Assembly (NCBI GenBank): GCA_003512955.1
Contig: DOTG01000038.1
Coordinates: forward strand, 1 to 64,000
Direction of reading: 5' to 3'
Length of the DNA stretch: 64,000 bases
DNA from: Marinilabiliales bacterium
GTDB lineage: Bacteria; Bacteroidota; Bacteroidia; Bacteroidales; SZUA-534
In this document: positions 52,895 to 61,538 of the stretch, in pieces
Numbering within the stretch: position 1 is the stretch's first letter
Layout of the letters: each line of letters starts with the position of its first letter
Notes under the pieces: model-generated
Seen by the model: only the letters and a program-made list of their open reading frames with translations
Told to the model about the DNA's origin: nothing
The model's database searches: none
Translations under genes and position numbers: made by a program

Positions 52895-54868
52895 ATGATG
52901 ATTAAATTTGTTTTCTCCCTACTGTTAACCGTTTGCTCTTTAAGTGCCTTACTGGCTCAAGAACCCTCCAACAAAGTATTAATGACCATTGACGGTAAAG
53001 AGGTCACTTTGGATGAGTTCGAACGTATTTATACCAAAAACAACCAACAGCCTGCTTACGACAAGGCTTCGTTGGATGAATACATGCAATTGTTTATCAA
53101 CTTTAAACTCAAAGTAATGGAGGCTGAAGCGTTGGGTATGGATACCCTGCAAAGTTTTATTACTGAGTTAAAAGGATACCGCAGCCAACTTGAAAAGCCT
53201 TACTTTACCGACGAGACCGCCGACGAAGAACTCATTAATGAGGCTTACGAGCGGATGAAATGGAACATCCGGGCCAGCCATATTTTAATTAAATGTGGTG
53301 AAGATGCTTTGCCTGCTGATACATTGGCTGCATGGAACGAAATATCTAAAATCAGGAAAAGTGCCTTAAAAGGCGAGGATTTTGGGCAATTAGCTGTTAG
53401 TAATTCTCAAGATCCATCGGCGGAACGGAACAAAGGCGACCTGGGGTATTTTACCGCCTTCTCTATGGTGTATCCATTTGAATCGGGAGCCTATAACACA
53501 CCTGTCGGCGGGATTTCCGAAATTGTCCGCTCCAAATTTGGGTACCACATCATTAAAGTGGTTGATAAAAAACCCGATCCGGGACAAGTAAAAGTAGCCC
53601 ATTTAATGCGGGCTGTCCCCCAGGGAAGTGGTGTGGAAAAAGATCAGGCTGAAAAAGAAAAAATAGATGCCCTTTACGACTCAATCGTGGCTGGTGCCAA
53701 TTTTGACCGCATGGTACGCCAATATTCCGACGACCGCGGAACCAGCCAAAAAGGCGGCGAGCTACCCTTTTTCGGTTTACGCCAGATGGTTCCTGAATTT
53801 GAACAGGTTGCTTTTGAACTAAAAGAAATCGGTCAGGTTTCAAAACCTATCAAAACAGCCTATGGCTGGCATATCATTAAATTGCTAGAGACTAAGCCTG
53901 TAGGCACTTTTGAGGAGATGAAACCTACGATTAAAAATAAAATGTCGAAAGATATAAGGGCTCAAAAAGGAAAACAACGGGTGATGGCCCGCTTAAAACA
54001 AGAATACCAAGTAAAAACGGATCCAAATACCATGGAGCTTTTTTATCAATTGATTGACTCTACTATTTACAAAGGCCAATGGGATGGAAATAAGGCCAAT
54101 GGGTTAAATCAAGTGATGTTTACTATAGCCGATACCAACAAATACACTCAGATGGATTTTGCCATGTCGATGAATATGGACGGCTTGCGCAGGGTAAATA
54201 AACCTTTACGGTTGATTGCCGATGAAGAATTCAACCGGTTTTTGGAACAATCGTTGACAAATTTTGAGAAAACCCGGCTCGAAGCCAAATACCCTGACTT
54301 TAAGAACTTGATGCAGGAGTATCACGACGGTATTTTACTGTTCAACCTGACCGATAAATTAGTCTGGACAAAAGCCGTGGATGACACCCTTGGACTTGAA
54401 AAATTCTATCAGGAAAACAAGAACAACTACATGTGGGGCAACAGAGTTGATGCCACTATCTATACCTTCAACAAAAAGGAAATGGAAAGCAAGGTTTCAA
54501 AATTGGCCGCTAAAGTGGCTAAAAAAAATCTTGACCCTTCAAAAGAAGTGGCCCAATTAATAGCTAACGCCAAAGATACTACCTTGACTCTCACCGCCAA
54601 CCGTGCCAAATTTAGCAAAGGCGACAATACCTGGGTGGATGCCACTGAATGGAAAGCCGGAACCATTTACAAAACCGATAACAATGGCAGCACCGTTTTG
54701 GTGTATTTCCATGCAATGGTAGCACCAGAACCCAAGAAGTTAAACGAAGCCAAAGGGCTCATTACTGCTGACTACCAAAACTATCTTGAGAAAAACTGGC
54801 TAGCTTCGTTGCGCGAAAAATACAAGATCGACATCCATCAGGAAGTTTTTGATTCGATTGTTAAATAA
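52895..54868 (+). CDS. Parvulin-type peptidyl-prolyl isomerase, SurA/PpiD-like (657 aa)
   Basis: A signal peptide (MMIKFVFSLLLTVCSLSALLAQ) is followed by a SurA-N-like helical region (VLMTIDGKEVTLDEFERIYTKNN). Two parvulin rotamase domains follow, at about 127-227 (RASHILIKCGED ... KGDLGYFTAFSMVYPFESGA ... FGYHIIKVVD) and 232-335 (KVAHLMRAVPQG ... KGGELPFFGLRQMVPEFEQVAF ... YGWHIIKLLE). The C-terminal roughly 320 residues are a PpiD-like helical chaperone extension. It probably folds outer-membrane proteins in the periplasm. It shares the transcription unit with guaB and precedes two more chaperone genes after a hairpin. Confidence 0.92.
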   Translation: MMIKFVFSLLLTVCSLSALLAQEPSNKVLMTIDGKEVTLDEFERIYTKNNQQPAYDKASLDEYMQLFINFKLKVMEAEALGMDTLQSFITELKGYRSQLEKPYFTDETADEELINEAYERMKWNIRASHILIKCGEDALPADTLAAWNEISKIRKSALKGEDFGQLAVSNSQDPSAERNKGDLGYFTAFSMVYPFESGAYNTPVGGISEIVRSKFGYHIIKVVDKKPDPGQVKVAHLMRAVPQGSGVEKDQAEKEKIDALYDSIVAGANFDRMVRQYSDDRGTSQKGGELPFFGLRQMVPEFEQVAFELKEIGQVSKPIKTAYGWHIIKLLETKPVGTFEEMKPTIKNKMSKDIRAQKGKQRVMARLKQEYQVKTDPNTMELFYQLIDSTIYKGQWDGNKANGLNQVMFTIADTNKYTQMDFAMSMNMDGLRRVNKPLRLIADEEFNRFLEQSLTNFEKTRLEAKYPDFKNLMQEYHDGILLFNLTDKLVWTKAVDDTLGLEKFYQENKNNYMWGNRVDATIYTFNKKEMESKVSKLAAKVAKKNLDPSKEVAQLIANAKDTTLTLTANRAKFSKGDNTWVDATEWKAGTIYKTDNNGSTVLVYFHAMVAPEPKKLNEAKGLITADYQNYLEKNWLASLREKYKIDIHQEVFDSIVK

Positions 54869-54889
54869 AGAATATTTTACATAAGTTTG

Positions 54890-54928
54890 AAACCGAAGTA
54901 TCTGAACATGTTTCCGGTTCTTCGGTTT
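54890..54928 (+). terminator. Hairpin between two chaperone genes
   Basis: AAACCGAAG (54890-54898) and CTTCGGTTT (54920-54928) pair perfectly around a 21-nt loop, followed by TTTTAA. It may be a weak terminator or attenuator inside the chaperone cluster, 32 nt before the next ATG. Confidence 0.55.
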
Positions 54929-54959
54929 TAATACGTAAGAAACAAGCAAATTGGGGTTA

Positions 54960-55820
54960 ATGAAAAGTCATCTTTTAACGGCAGCTATTCTGGTTGGATT
55001 GCTCTTTATGGATTGCACGGGATTTCTGAAAAACCACGACGACGATAAGGTAATAGCCGCCGTGGGGGCTAAAAAACTTACCATGTCGCAGCTCAAAATG
55101 GCCATCCCTAAGAATATGAAAGAGATTGACAGTATCTCGTTCAGCCAGAATTATATTGAGAAATGGGTTAAAAGCCAACTGCTGGTTGAAAAGGCTGAGC
55201 TGAACCTGGATAAGAAGACACAGAACGGCATCGAGACTATGATTGACAACTACCGCACCTCATTGCTGATTTTCAAATACCAGCAGGCATTTATCGACCA
55301 AAAACTTGATACCGTTGTCAACGATCAGGAAATCAGAAGTTACTACAACGATCATTCTGAGAACTTTAAGTTGGACAGCAATGTGGTAAAAGCCATTTTT
55401 GTAAAACTACCCAAATCGCAGTACAATGCTTACAATGTAACAACCTGGATGCGTTCAGGGACTGAGGAAGATTTAATCAAACTTGAGGATTTTTGTTATC
55501 AGAACGCCAAAAACTTTTACATGGGTGAAGATTGGCAATACTTCGGCTCAGTGATGCTTCTGTTCCCAAAAGAAATCACGGATCAAGAGGACTTTTTGGA
55601 ATCAGGGAAATACCACGAGGTATCCGACTCCATTTACAATTATTACCTCTCGGTGACCGATTACCGGTTGGTTAACGACATTGCCCCATTGGAATTTGCC
55701 TTTGTACAGATTAAAGACATCATCATCAACCATCGGAAAATAAAACTTATTAAGGATTTGGAAAATAATATTTATAACGACGCCGTTAATCAAAAACGAT
55801 TCACTATCTATACGAATTAA
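54960..55820 (+). CDS. Lipoprotein related to SurA-N chaperones
   Basis: MKSHLLTAAILVGLLFMDC is a lipoprotein signal with Cys19. The frame extends three codons upstream to a TTG at 54951, but the ATG at 54960 gives the better signal peptide. The mature part resembles the N-terminal chaperone module of SurA-family proteins (VIAAVGAKKLTMSQLKMAIP, EKWVKSQLLVEKAELNLD) and continues as helical and beta segments. No parvulin catalytic domain is recognisable. It lies 11 nt before the surA-like gene. A periplasmic accessory chaperone without isomerase activity is the best inference. Confidence 0.75.
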   Translation: MKSHLLTAAILVGLLFMDCTGFLKNHDDDKVIAAVGAKKLTMSQLKMAIPKNMKEIDSISFSQNYIEKWVKSQLLVEKAELNLDKKTQNGIETMIDNYRTSLLIFKYQQAFIDQKLDTVVNDQEIRSYYNDHSENFKLDSNVVKAIFVKLPKSQYNAYNVTTWMRSGTEEDLIKLEDFCYQNAKNFYMGEDWQYFGSVMLLFPKEITDQEDFLESGKYHEVSDSIYNYYLSVTDYRLVNDIAPLEFAFVQIKDIIINHRKIKLIKDLENNIYNDAVNQKRFTIYTN

Positions 55821-55831
55821 ATAAAACACAT

Positions 55832-57178
55832 ATGCTTCAAAAAATCAAGATTCTATCACTTTTAACCATCCTATCTTTCTTTTCAGTTCATGCACAAGAC
55901 AAAAAGGTAATCGATCAGGTTGTCGTCATTATCGGCAAACAGGTTATCCTTCAAAGCGACATTGAAACCCAAGCAATGCAAATGAAAGCACAGGGTTATT
56001 ATTCTTCCGGCGATATCATGTGCGAAATTTTGGAAGAAATGATGTATTCAAAGCTTTTGGTCAATCAAGCCATTCTCGATAGCGTGGAGGTAGGTGACAG
56101 TGAAATCAATTCAGAGATGGAGCGCCGATTAAACTATTTTATCAACCAGATTGGTAGCGAAGAAAAACTGGAAGAATATTACAAAAAGAGCATCCCGGAG
56201 ATAAAAGAAGAATTCCGCGAAGTGATTAAAGACCAACTTTTGGCGCAGCGGATGCAACAAAAGGTAACGGCCGATCTTAAAGTAACCCCGCAGGAGGTAA
56301 AATCTTTTTACAAAAGTATCCCCAATGACAGCCTTCCAATTATAAATACGGAATTTGAGTTGGAACAGATAACCATCAATCCTAAAATTGAAGAGGTTGA
56401 GGTATTGCGCATCAAAGATCGCTTGCGCGAATTCAAAGACAGGATTACCAACGGCGAAAGTTTCGCCACCCTTGCCGTACTTTACTCTGAAGACCCTGGT
56501 TCTGCAACCCGTGGCGGTGAACTTGGATTTGTGAGCCGGGGCGATTTGGTACCGGAGTTTTCGGCCGTGGCCTTTAACCTAAAAGAGGGTGAGGTTTCAA
56601 AGATTGTAAAAACTGATTATGGTTACCATATCATTCAACTGGTTGAAAAAAAGGGCGAACGGATAAATTGCCGCCATATCTTGATGAAACCCAAAATCAG
56701 CCCCACCGAAAAATTGAAAGCCCGTCAACGGCTCGATAGTGTCCGTACTATTATTGTGAACAAGGAACTTACCTTTAAAGAAGCCTGCTGGAAATATTCC
56801 GAAGATCAAGATACCCGGATGAATGGGGGCATCATGGTCAATCCCTCTTCAGGCAATTCAAAATGGGAAGCATCGTCACTGGAACCAAAAGTGGCCTATG
56901 CCATCCAAAACCTCAAGGTTGGTGAAGTTTCAAAACCTTTTGAATCTGAAGATGCCAACGGCAAAACAGTTTACAAAATAGTGATGCTTAAAGCAAAATC
57001 AGAACCCCATCCGGCAAACCTAACGGACGATTACCAGAGGATTCAGGATTTAACATTGGAAAAGAAAAAGACGGAATTTATGGAAGATTGGGTCACCAAA
57101 AAAGTTGAAAATACGTTCCTGCATATCGATGATGATTTCAGTAACTGTGCCTTTAAGAACCCAGTTTGGAAAAAATAA
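55832..57178 (+). CDS. surA: Periplasmic chaperone SurA
   Basis: A signal peptide (MLQKIKILSLLTILSFFSVHAQ) is followed by the SurA N-terminal chaperone domain (VVVIIGKQVILQSDIETQAMQM ... EILEEMMYSKLLVNQAILDSV). Parvulin domain 1 spans about 180-275 (FELEQITINPKI ... ATRGGELGFVSRGDLVPEFSAVAF ... YGYHIIQLVE). A second domain lies at about 282-390 (INCRHILMKPKIS ... KVGEVSKPFES), and a C-terminal helix returns to the N-domain. SurA escorts outer-membrane proteins, including LptD, to the BAM complex. The OstA/LptA-like gene two positions downstream fits that link. The moxR gene starts 6 nt after the stop. Confidence 0.9.
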   Translation: MLQKIKILSLLTILSFFSVHAQDKKVIDQVVVIIGKQVILQSDIETQAMQMKAQGYYSSGDIMCEILEEMMYSKLLVNQAILDSVEVGDSEINSEMERRLNYFINQIGSEEKLEEYYKKSIPEIKEEFREVIKDQLLAQRMQQKVTADLKVTPQEVKSFYKSIPNDSLPIINTEFELEQITINPKIEEVEVLRIKDRLREFKDRITNGESFATLAVLYSEDPGSATRGGELGFVSRGDLVPEFSAVAFNLKEGEVSKIVKTDYGYHIIQLVEKKGERINCRHILMKPKISPTEKLKARQRLDSVRTIIVNKELTFKEACWKYSEDQDTRMNGGIMVNPSSGNSKWEASSLEPKVAYAIQNLKVGEVSKPFESEDANGKTVYKIVMLKAKSEPHPANLTDDYQRIQDLTLEKKKTEFMEDWVTKKVENTFLHIDDDFSNCAFKNPVWKK

Positions 57179-57184
57179 CAACGT

Positions 57185-58165
57185 ATGGTTGATTATAAAA
57201 ACGATGTAGAAGCTGTAGACGCTTTAAAAAATACGTACGAGAACCTTCTTTCTGAAGTTAAGAAGGTGATTATTGGGCAAGATGAAATTGTGAAAGATAC
57301 CCTGCTTTCTATCTTTTGCGGAGGCCACTGTTTGTTGGTTGGCGTACCCGGCCTGGCTAAAACTCTATTGGTAAATACCATTGCCCAAACCCTGGGCTTG
57401 AACTACAAACGGATTCAGTTTACTCCCGACCTGATGCCCTCTGACATTATCGGTTCGGAAATCCTGACCGAGAACCGTGAATTCAAATTTGTAAAAGGAC
57501 CTTTGTTTGCCAATATTATTTTGGCCGATGAAATTAACCGCACCCCCCCAAAAACACAATCAGCCTTGCTCGAAGCCATGCAGGAAAAATCGGTAACTGC
57601 TGCCGGGAATACCTACAAATTGCAAGAACCCTTTTACGTGTTGGCTACACAAAACCCTATTGAACAGGAAGGTACCTATCCATTGCCCGAGGCCCAACTC
57701 GACCGGTTCATGTTTAACATCTGGCTGGGATACCCTTCGTTCGATGATGAGATTACTATTGTTGCCGATACCACCTCCGATCTGAAAAAAGAGGTGAACC
57801 AAATTGTCTCTGCCAAAGAAATCCTGTTTTATCAGGAATTGGTACGCAAAATTCCAGTAAACCATCATGTGTTAAAATATGCTGTTAGCCTGGCGGCACG
57901 CACCAGACCTAATACCAAACATGCGTTACCCATCACAAACCAATATGTGAGTTGGGGTGCCGGACCAAGGGCTTCGCAGTTTTTAATTCTGGGGGCAAAA
58001 GCACATGCAGCAATTTCAGGAAAATACTCTCCCGATCAGGAAGATGTTGACGCAGTAGCTTTCCCAATCTTAAGGCACCGGATAGTACGGAATTACAAGG
58101 CCGAAGCAGATGGTGTATCAGTAGAAGCTATCATCAAGAAATTGATGGAAACACCTATGGAATAA
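57185..58165 (+). CDS. MoxR-family AAA+ ATPase
   Basis: MoxR ATPases act as chaperones that assemble or activate partner proteins, usually von Willebrand-domain proteins. The 326-residue protein has Walker A GVPGLAKT (residues 53-60), Walker B NIILADEINR, TQNPIEQEGTYPLPEAQLDRF (sensor 1 and following) and a C-terminal lid with TRPNTKHALPITNQYVSWGAGPRASQFL. The usual neighbours (DUF58, BatA/BatB) are missing. Instead it is flanked by surA (6 nt) and ostA (about 50 nt), which suggests a link to envelope biogenesis. Confidence 0.95.
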   Translation: MVDYKNDVEAVDALKNTYENLLSEVKKVIIGQDEIVKDTLLSIFCGGHCLLVGVPGLAKTLLVNTIAQTLGLNYKRIQFTPDLMPSDIIGSEILTENREFKFVKGPLFANIILADEINRTPPKTQSALLEAMQEKSVTAAGNTYKLQEPFYVLATQNPIEQEGTYPLPEAQLDRFMFNIWLGYPSFDDEITIVADTTSDLKKEVNQIVSAKEILFYQELVRKIPVNHHVLKYAVSLAARTRPNTKHALPITNQYVSWGAGPRASQFLILGAKAHAAISGKYSPDQEDVDAVAFPILRHRIVRNYKAEADGVSVEAIIKKLMETPME

Positions 58166-58214
58166 CTACAAAATATTCAATTTGACTGAATTTAAAGGTG
58201 TTGCAGGTATTGCA

Positions 58215-59810
58215 ATGATGAATCTCAAAAAGATACTTCTTATTGTTTTTGGAGTAAGCTTGCTTCCAGTTACTAATGTATGGGCGCAAAAATCCACCAA
58301 AATCGAAATCCGGAATGCCGGTTTTTTCCGTTCCGATAAAACCATCCGTCAAGGGGCCCGCCGCCTTATCGGGAATGTGATGTTTTGGCAAGACAGTACC
58401 ATCATGAAATGTGACAGTGCCTATTTTATGGGCGAGAACAACTGGTTTGAAGCTTATGGCCATGTGCACCTTTACAAGGAAGGCGACTCAAAAATCAACG
58501 TCCACAGCGATTTTTTAAGGTACAATGGGAATTCCAAAATGGCCTATTTCAGGAAGAATGTGGTTCTGCGCGACACGCAAGTGGTATTATATACCGATTC
58601 GCTCGATTACGATACCCGCCGCGATATTGGCTATTATGAACACAACGGACAAGTTGTGGATAGTGCCACCACCCTCACCAGCCAAAAAGGATATTATTAT
58701 CACCACAAGAATGAAGTTTACTTTCGGAAAAATGTGGTTGTCAACCACAACCAAGGCGAATACCAAATGTACACCGACACCTTAAAATACAATACTAAAA
58801 CTGAAATTACCTATTTTCTGGGGCCTACCGAATTTTACAACGATTCAAACTATATGTATGCGCGCTTTGGCTGGTACAATACCACCATCAATCAGGCCAT
58901 GTTCCAAAAGGATGCTTTTTTTGACAACCGTAAACAAACCATTAAAGCCGACAGCCTGTATTACGACCGCGAAAAAGAACATGGCATCGGCTTTTCAAAT
59001 GTAGTAGCCACCGACACGGCCCAAAAACTGATTGTAAAAGGCAATTATCTTGAGGTTTTTAAAGATAGCGACACCTTTTTTGTGACCGACAGTGCCTTGC
59101 TCATCCATATAATGGAGGGCGACACCGTGTACCTGCATGCCGATACGTTGTATGCCATGTATGATACCACCCATACCTACCGGATTTTTAAAGCCTTTCA
59201 TCATACAAAGATTTTTAAATCGAATTTTCAGGCCAAGACCGATAGCTTGTACTTTTCCATGGCCGATTCCATCATCCGCTTTTACGGCAGCCCCATCCTT
59301 TGGGCAGAGCAAAACCAGATTACCGCTTCTTATATCGAAGGATATGTGGTGAACGAAAAACTCGACCGTTTTAAACTTTTCGATGGGGGGTTAATCGTTT
59401 CCATGGAAGACACCCTTCACTTCAACCAGATTAAAGGTTCGGAGATGATTGGCTACCTAAAAGCCAACCGCTTGTGGAAGGTAGATGTTTTCAAAAAAAG
59501 TGAAACCATTTATTTTCCGGTGGATGAATTTGGAATAATTGGTGTAAATAAAAGTAAAAGCACCAACATAACTTTACTTCTAAAGAACAACAAAATCAGC
59601 CGCATTATTTACCGGAGCCAATATGAAGGCGCCATGCACCCTTTAAAGGAATTGGCTCCCAACGACATGAAAGTGAAAGAATTTCAATGGTTCCATTCCT
59701 GGCGGCCAAAAGCACCCTTGGATGTGTTCATTTGGGAAGGCAGCACCCAGCCTGCCCAACGGCCAAAACCTTTCTTTACCCCGGCAGCACCTGCAAATCT
59801 GGAAGAATAA
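58215..59810 (+). CDS. OstA/LptA-like LPS transport protein
   Basis: The product starts MMNLKKILLIVFGVSLLPVT with a signal peptide ending ...NVWA before QKS. A frame extension to a TTG at 58182 is not needed. Most of the 532 residues are OstA/LptA-type beta-jellyroll repeats (MFWQDSTIMKCDSAYFMGEN, GHVHLYKEGDSKINVHSDFL, NVVLRDTQVVLYTDSLDYDT), where short beta-strands with alternating D-S-L-x-Y units form a lipid-binding groove. Proteins of this kind bridge the periplasm in LPS export. The length exceeds E. coli LptA threefold and is normal for Bacteroidota OstA-like proteins. It ends the guaB-surA-moxR cluster. Confidence 0.88.
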   Translation: MMNLKKILLIVFGVSLLPVTNVWAQKSTKIEIRNAGFFRSDKTIRQGARRLIGNVMFWQDSTIMKCDSAYFMGENNWFEAYGHVHLYKEGDSKINVHSDFLRYNGNSKMAYFRKNVVLRDTQVVLYTDSLDYDTRRDIGYYEHNGQVVDSATTLTSQKGYYYHHKNEVYFRKNVVVNHNQGEYQMYTDTLKYNTKTEITYFLGPTEFYNDSNYMYARFGWYNTTINQAMFQKDAFFDNRKQTIKADSLYYDREKEHGIGFSNVVATDTAQKLIVKGNYLEVFKDSDTFFVTDSALLIHIMEGDTVYLHADTLYAMYDTTHTYRIFKAFHHTKIFKSNFQAKTDSLYFSMADSIIRFYGSPILWAEQNQITASYIEGYVVNEKLDRFKLFDGGLIVSMEDTLHFNQIKGSEMIGYLKANRLWKVDVFKKSETIYFPVDEFGIIGVNKSKSTNITLLLKNNKISRIIYRSQYEGAMHPLKELAPNDMKVKEFQWFHSWRPKAPLDVFIWEGSTQPAQRPKPFFTPAAPANLEE

Positions 59811-59813
59811 AAA

Positions 59814-59836
59814 AAGCTGAACAATTTGTCCAGCTT
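59814..59836 (-). terminator. Terminator of the DUF2795/cobalamin-adenosyltransferase strand
   Basis: Arms AAGCTGAACA and TGTCCAGCTT (one mismatch) enclose ATT. On the minus strand the hairpin is followed by T7, the complement of the A-run that starts in the ostA stop codon. Confidence 0.7.
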
Positions 59837-59858
59837 GCCATCATACTAAAGTCTTTTT

Positions 59859-60080
59859 CTAATATTCGTCTTCGTTAAAGAAGAAGTCATCCTTGCTTGG
59901 ATAATCAGGCCAAATATCATCGATACTTTCATAAATCTCGCCCTCATCTTCAATCTCCTGAAGGTTTTCTATAACTTCAAGAGGTGCACCTGAACGAATG
60001 GCAAAGTCAATCAGTTCCTCTTTTGTGGCTGGCCATGGAGCGTCTTCAAGTTTCGATGCTAATTCAAGTGTCCAATACAT
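59859..60080 (-). CDS. DUF2795-domain protein
   Basis: A 73-residue acidic protein beginning MYWTLELASKLEDAPWPATK and continuing with a helical DUF2795 core (ELIDFAIRSGAPLEVIENLQEI). It has a strongly acidic C-terminus (YESIDDIWPDYPSKDDFFFNEDEY). The family is highly conserved in Bacteroidota but has no assigned function. It lies 63 nt after the cobalamin adenosyltransferase gene on the same strand and ends at a terminator. Conservation of the sequence pattern makes the ORF secure in spite of its size. Confidence 0.9.
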   Translation of the reverse strand: MYWTLELASKLEDAPWPATKEELIDFAIRSGAPLEVIENLQEIEDEGEIYESIDDIWPDYPSKDDFFFNEDEY

Positions 60081-60143
60081 ACTAAAATTATTTAATGATC
60101 GTAATTTTTCAAAAGCTGCAAATATATATAAAAAAATTCCATA

Positions 60144-60692
60144 CTACGATCGGGGTTTCCAAGTTATTTCATCAATTTTTAGATCTTTTGCCAATTTTCT
60201 TGATAAAACAAAATAATAATCACTCAAACGGTTTAAATATTTCACAACCAACCCGCATGGAGCCTCCTCATGGTGCACCCGTAGGGCTAGCCGTTCGCAT
60301 CGGCGGCAGACGGTTCGAGCTACATGGCATTGCGACACCGTAACATGCCCCCCCGGTAAGATAAAATGAGCTAAAGGTGGCAAATCAAGTTCCATTTGGT
60401 CAATTTGTTTTTCAATGGCCTGAATGTCGGATTCTACAATTTTAGGAAGTTTAAAACCGCAATCGTCGCAATCAGCTGCCAACATGCTTGCGGCAGTCAT
60501 CAACATATCTTGCACCTCCAACAAAAAAGAACGGTAGGTTTCGTTGGTCATTTGATCGTACAGCAACCCATTAAACGCCATCAATTCATCAATGGAACCG
60601 TATGCTTCAATACGGAGGTGGTATTTGGGTACACGCTTTCCACTTATCAGCGAAGTGGTGCCGTTGTCCCCCGTTTTTGTGTATATTTTCAT
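60144..60692 (-). CDS. Cob(I)alamin adenosyltransferase, PduO/MMAB type
   Basis: This enzyme transfers the adenosyl group of ATP to cob(I)alamin to make adenosylcobalamin. The 182-residue protein starts MKIYTKTGDNGTTSLISGKR, which carries the ATP-binding motif TKTGDxGTTSL. It continues with RIEAYGSIDELMAFNGLL, FILPGG, SQCHVARTVCRRCERL and ALRVHHEEAPCG in a five-helix bundle. An upstream TTG at 60725 also opens the frame, but ATG at 60692 matches the family start exactly. It lies between the ABC ATPase and DUF2795 genes, with gaps of about 65 nt each. Confidence 0.94.
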   Translation of the reverse strand: MKIYTKTGDNGTTSLISGKRVPKYHLRIEAYGSIDELMAFNGLLYDQMTNETYRSFLLEVQDMLMTAASMLAADCDDCGFKLPKIVESDIQAIEKQIDQMELDLPPLAHFILPGGHVTVSQCHVARTVCRRCERLALRVHHEEAPCGLVVKYLNRLSDYYFVLSRKLAKDLKIDEITWKPRS

Positions 60693-60757
60693 GGCTTCGG
60701 TTTTAATTGTTTGGCAGGAGCCCAATTTATGATTTATAATATGTTTTCTTTCAACTT

Positions 60758-61447
60758 TTAATTTTCCTTAGCTGAATCCATCTCAATTATTCCATCCCGT
60801 AACCGGATAATCCGGTGGGCATGCTGAGCGATATCCTCTTCATGGGTTACCAATACGATGGTATTTCCCAGTTGATGTAATTCATGCAATAAACGCATAA
60901 TTTCGGTAGATGTTTTTGAGTCTAGGTTTCCGGTAGGTTCATCGGCCAAAATAATGGAAGGAGAATTCACCAGAGCCCGCGCAATTGCCACCCGTTGACG
61001 CTGACCACCGCTCATTTCATTGGGTTTGTGATCCATCCGGTCCCCTAACCCAACTTGCCGTAAGGCCTCTTTGGCCAGTTCCATTCTTGTAATCCGCTCT
61101 ACTCCCGCGTATATTAATGGAACAGCAACATTCTCAACCGCGTTGTAGCGGGACAACAGGTTGAATGTTTGAAAGATAAACCCGATTTCTTTGTTGCGGA
61201 TGGAGGCTAACTTCTCATCTGCCAACCGACTCACATCGTTTCCATTGAGCCAATATTCACCAAAAGTAGGAGTGTCCAAACAACCGATGATATTCATCAA
61301 GGTTGATTTTCCCGAACCCGAAGGACCCATGATAGCCACGTATTCGTTGGCTTTAATTTGCAGATTTACTCCAGCCAAGGCATGAACCTCCTGGTCGCCC
61401 AGCTGATAGATTTTTTTTACTGCTTTAATATTGATAATGTGCTCCAT
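60758..61447 (-). CDS. ABC transporter ATP-binding protein, MacB/LolD type
   Basis: The 229-residue ATPase has Walker A GPSGSGKST, the Q-loop in GFIFQTFNLL, the signature MSGGQRQRVAIARAL, Walker B IILADEPTGNLDS and the H-loop VTHEED. The spacing LLSRYNAVENVAVPLIYAGV is characteristic of the MacB/LolD/FtsE branch, whose systems work by mechanotransmission on periplasmic substrates (lipoprotein release, efflux). No permease is adjacent in the window, which is unusual for this branch. The partner must be encoded elsewhere. The gene precedes the cobalamin adenosyltransferase gene by 65 nt. Confidence 0.93.
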   Translation of the reverse strand: MEHIINIKAVKKIYQLGDQEVHALAGVNLQIKANEYVAIMGPSGSGKSTLMNIIGCLDTPTFGEYWLNGNDVSRLADEKLASIRNKEIGFIFQTFNLLSRYNAVENVAVPLIYAGVERITRMELAKEALRQVGLGDRMDHKPNEMSGGQRQRVAIARALVNSPSIILADEPTGNLDSKTSTEIMRLLHELHQLGNTIVLVTHEEDIAQHAHRIIRLRDGIIEMDSAKEN

Positions 61448-61512
61448 GATTGCTTTTTAGGTGATGGTTCTGAAACGTAAAAATAACCAAATAATTACCT
61501 ATCAAAATAAAA

Positions 61513-61538
61513 AACCCTAAAATCTAACCCTAAAATCT
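61513..61538. repeat. Perfect 13-bp tandem duplication over a stop codon
   Basis: AACCCTAAAATCT occurs twice in immediate succession (61513-61525, 61526-61538). The stop codon of the methyltransferase gene (61517-61519) lies in the first copy. Confidence 0.8.
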
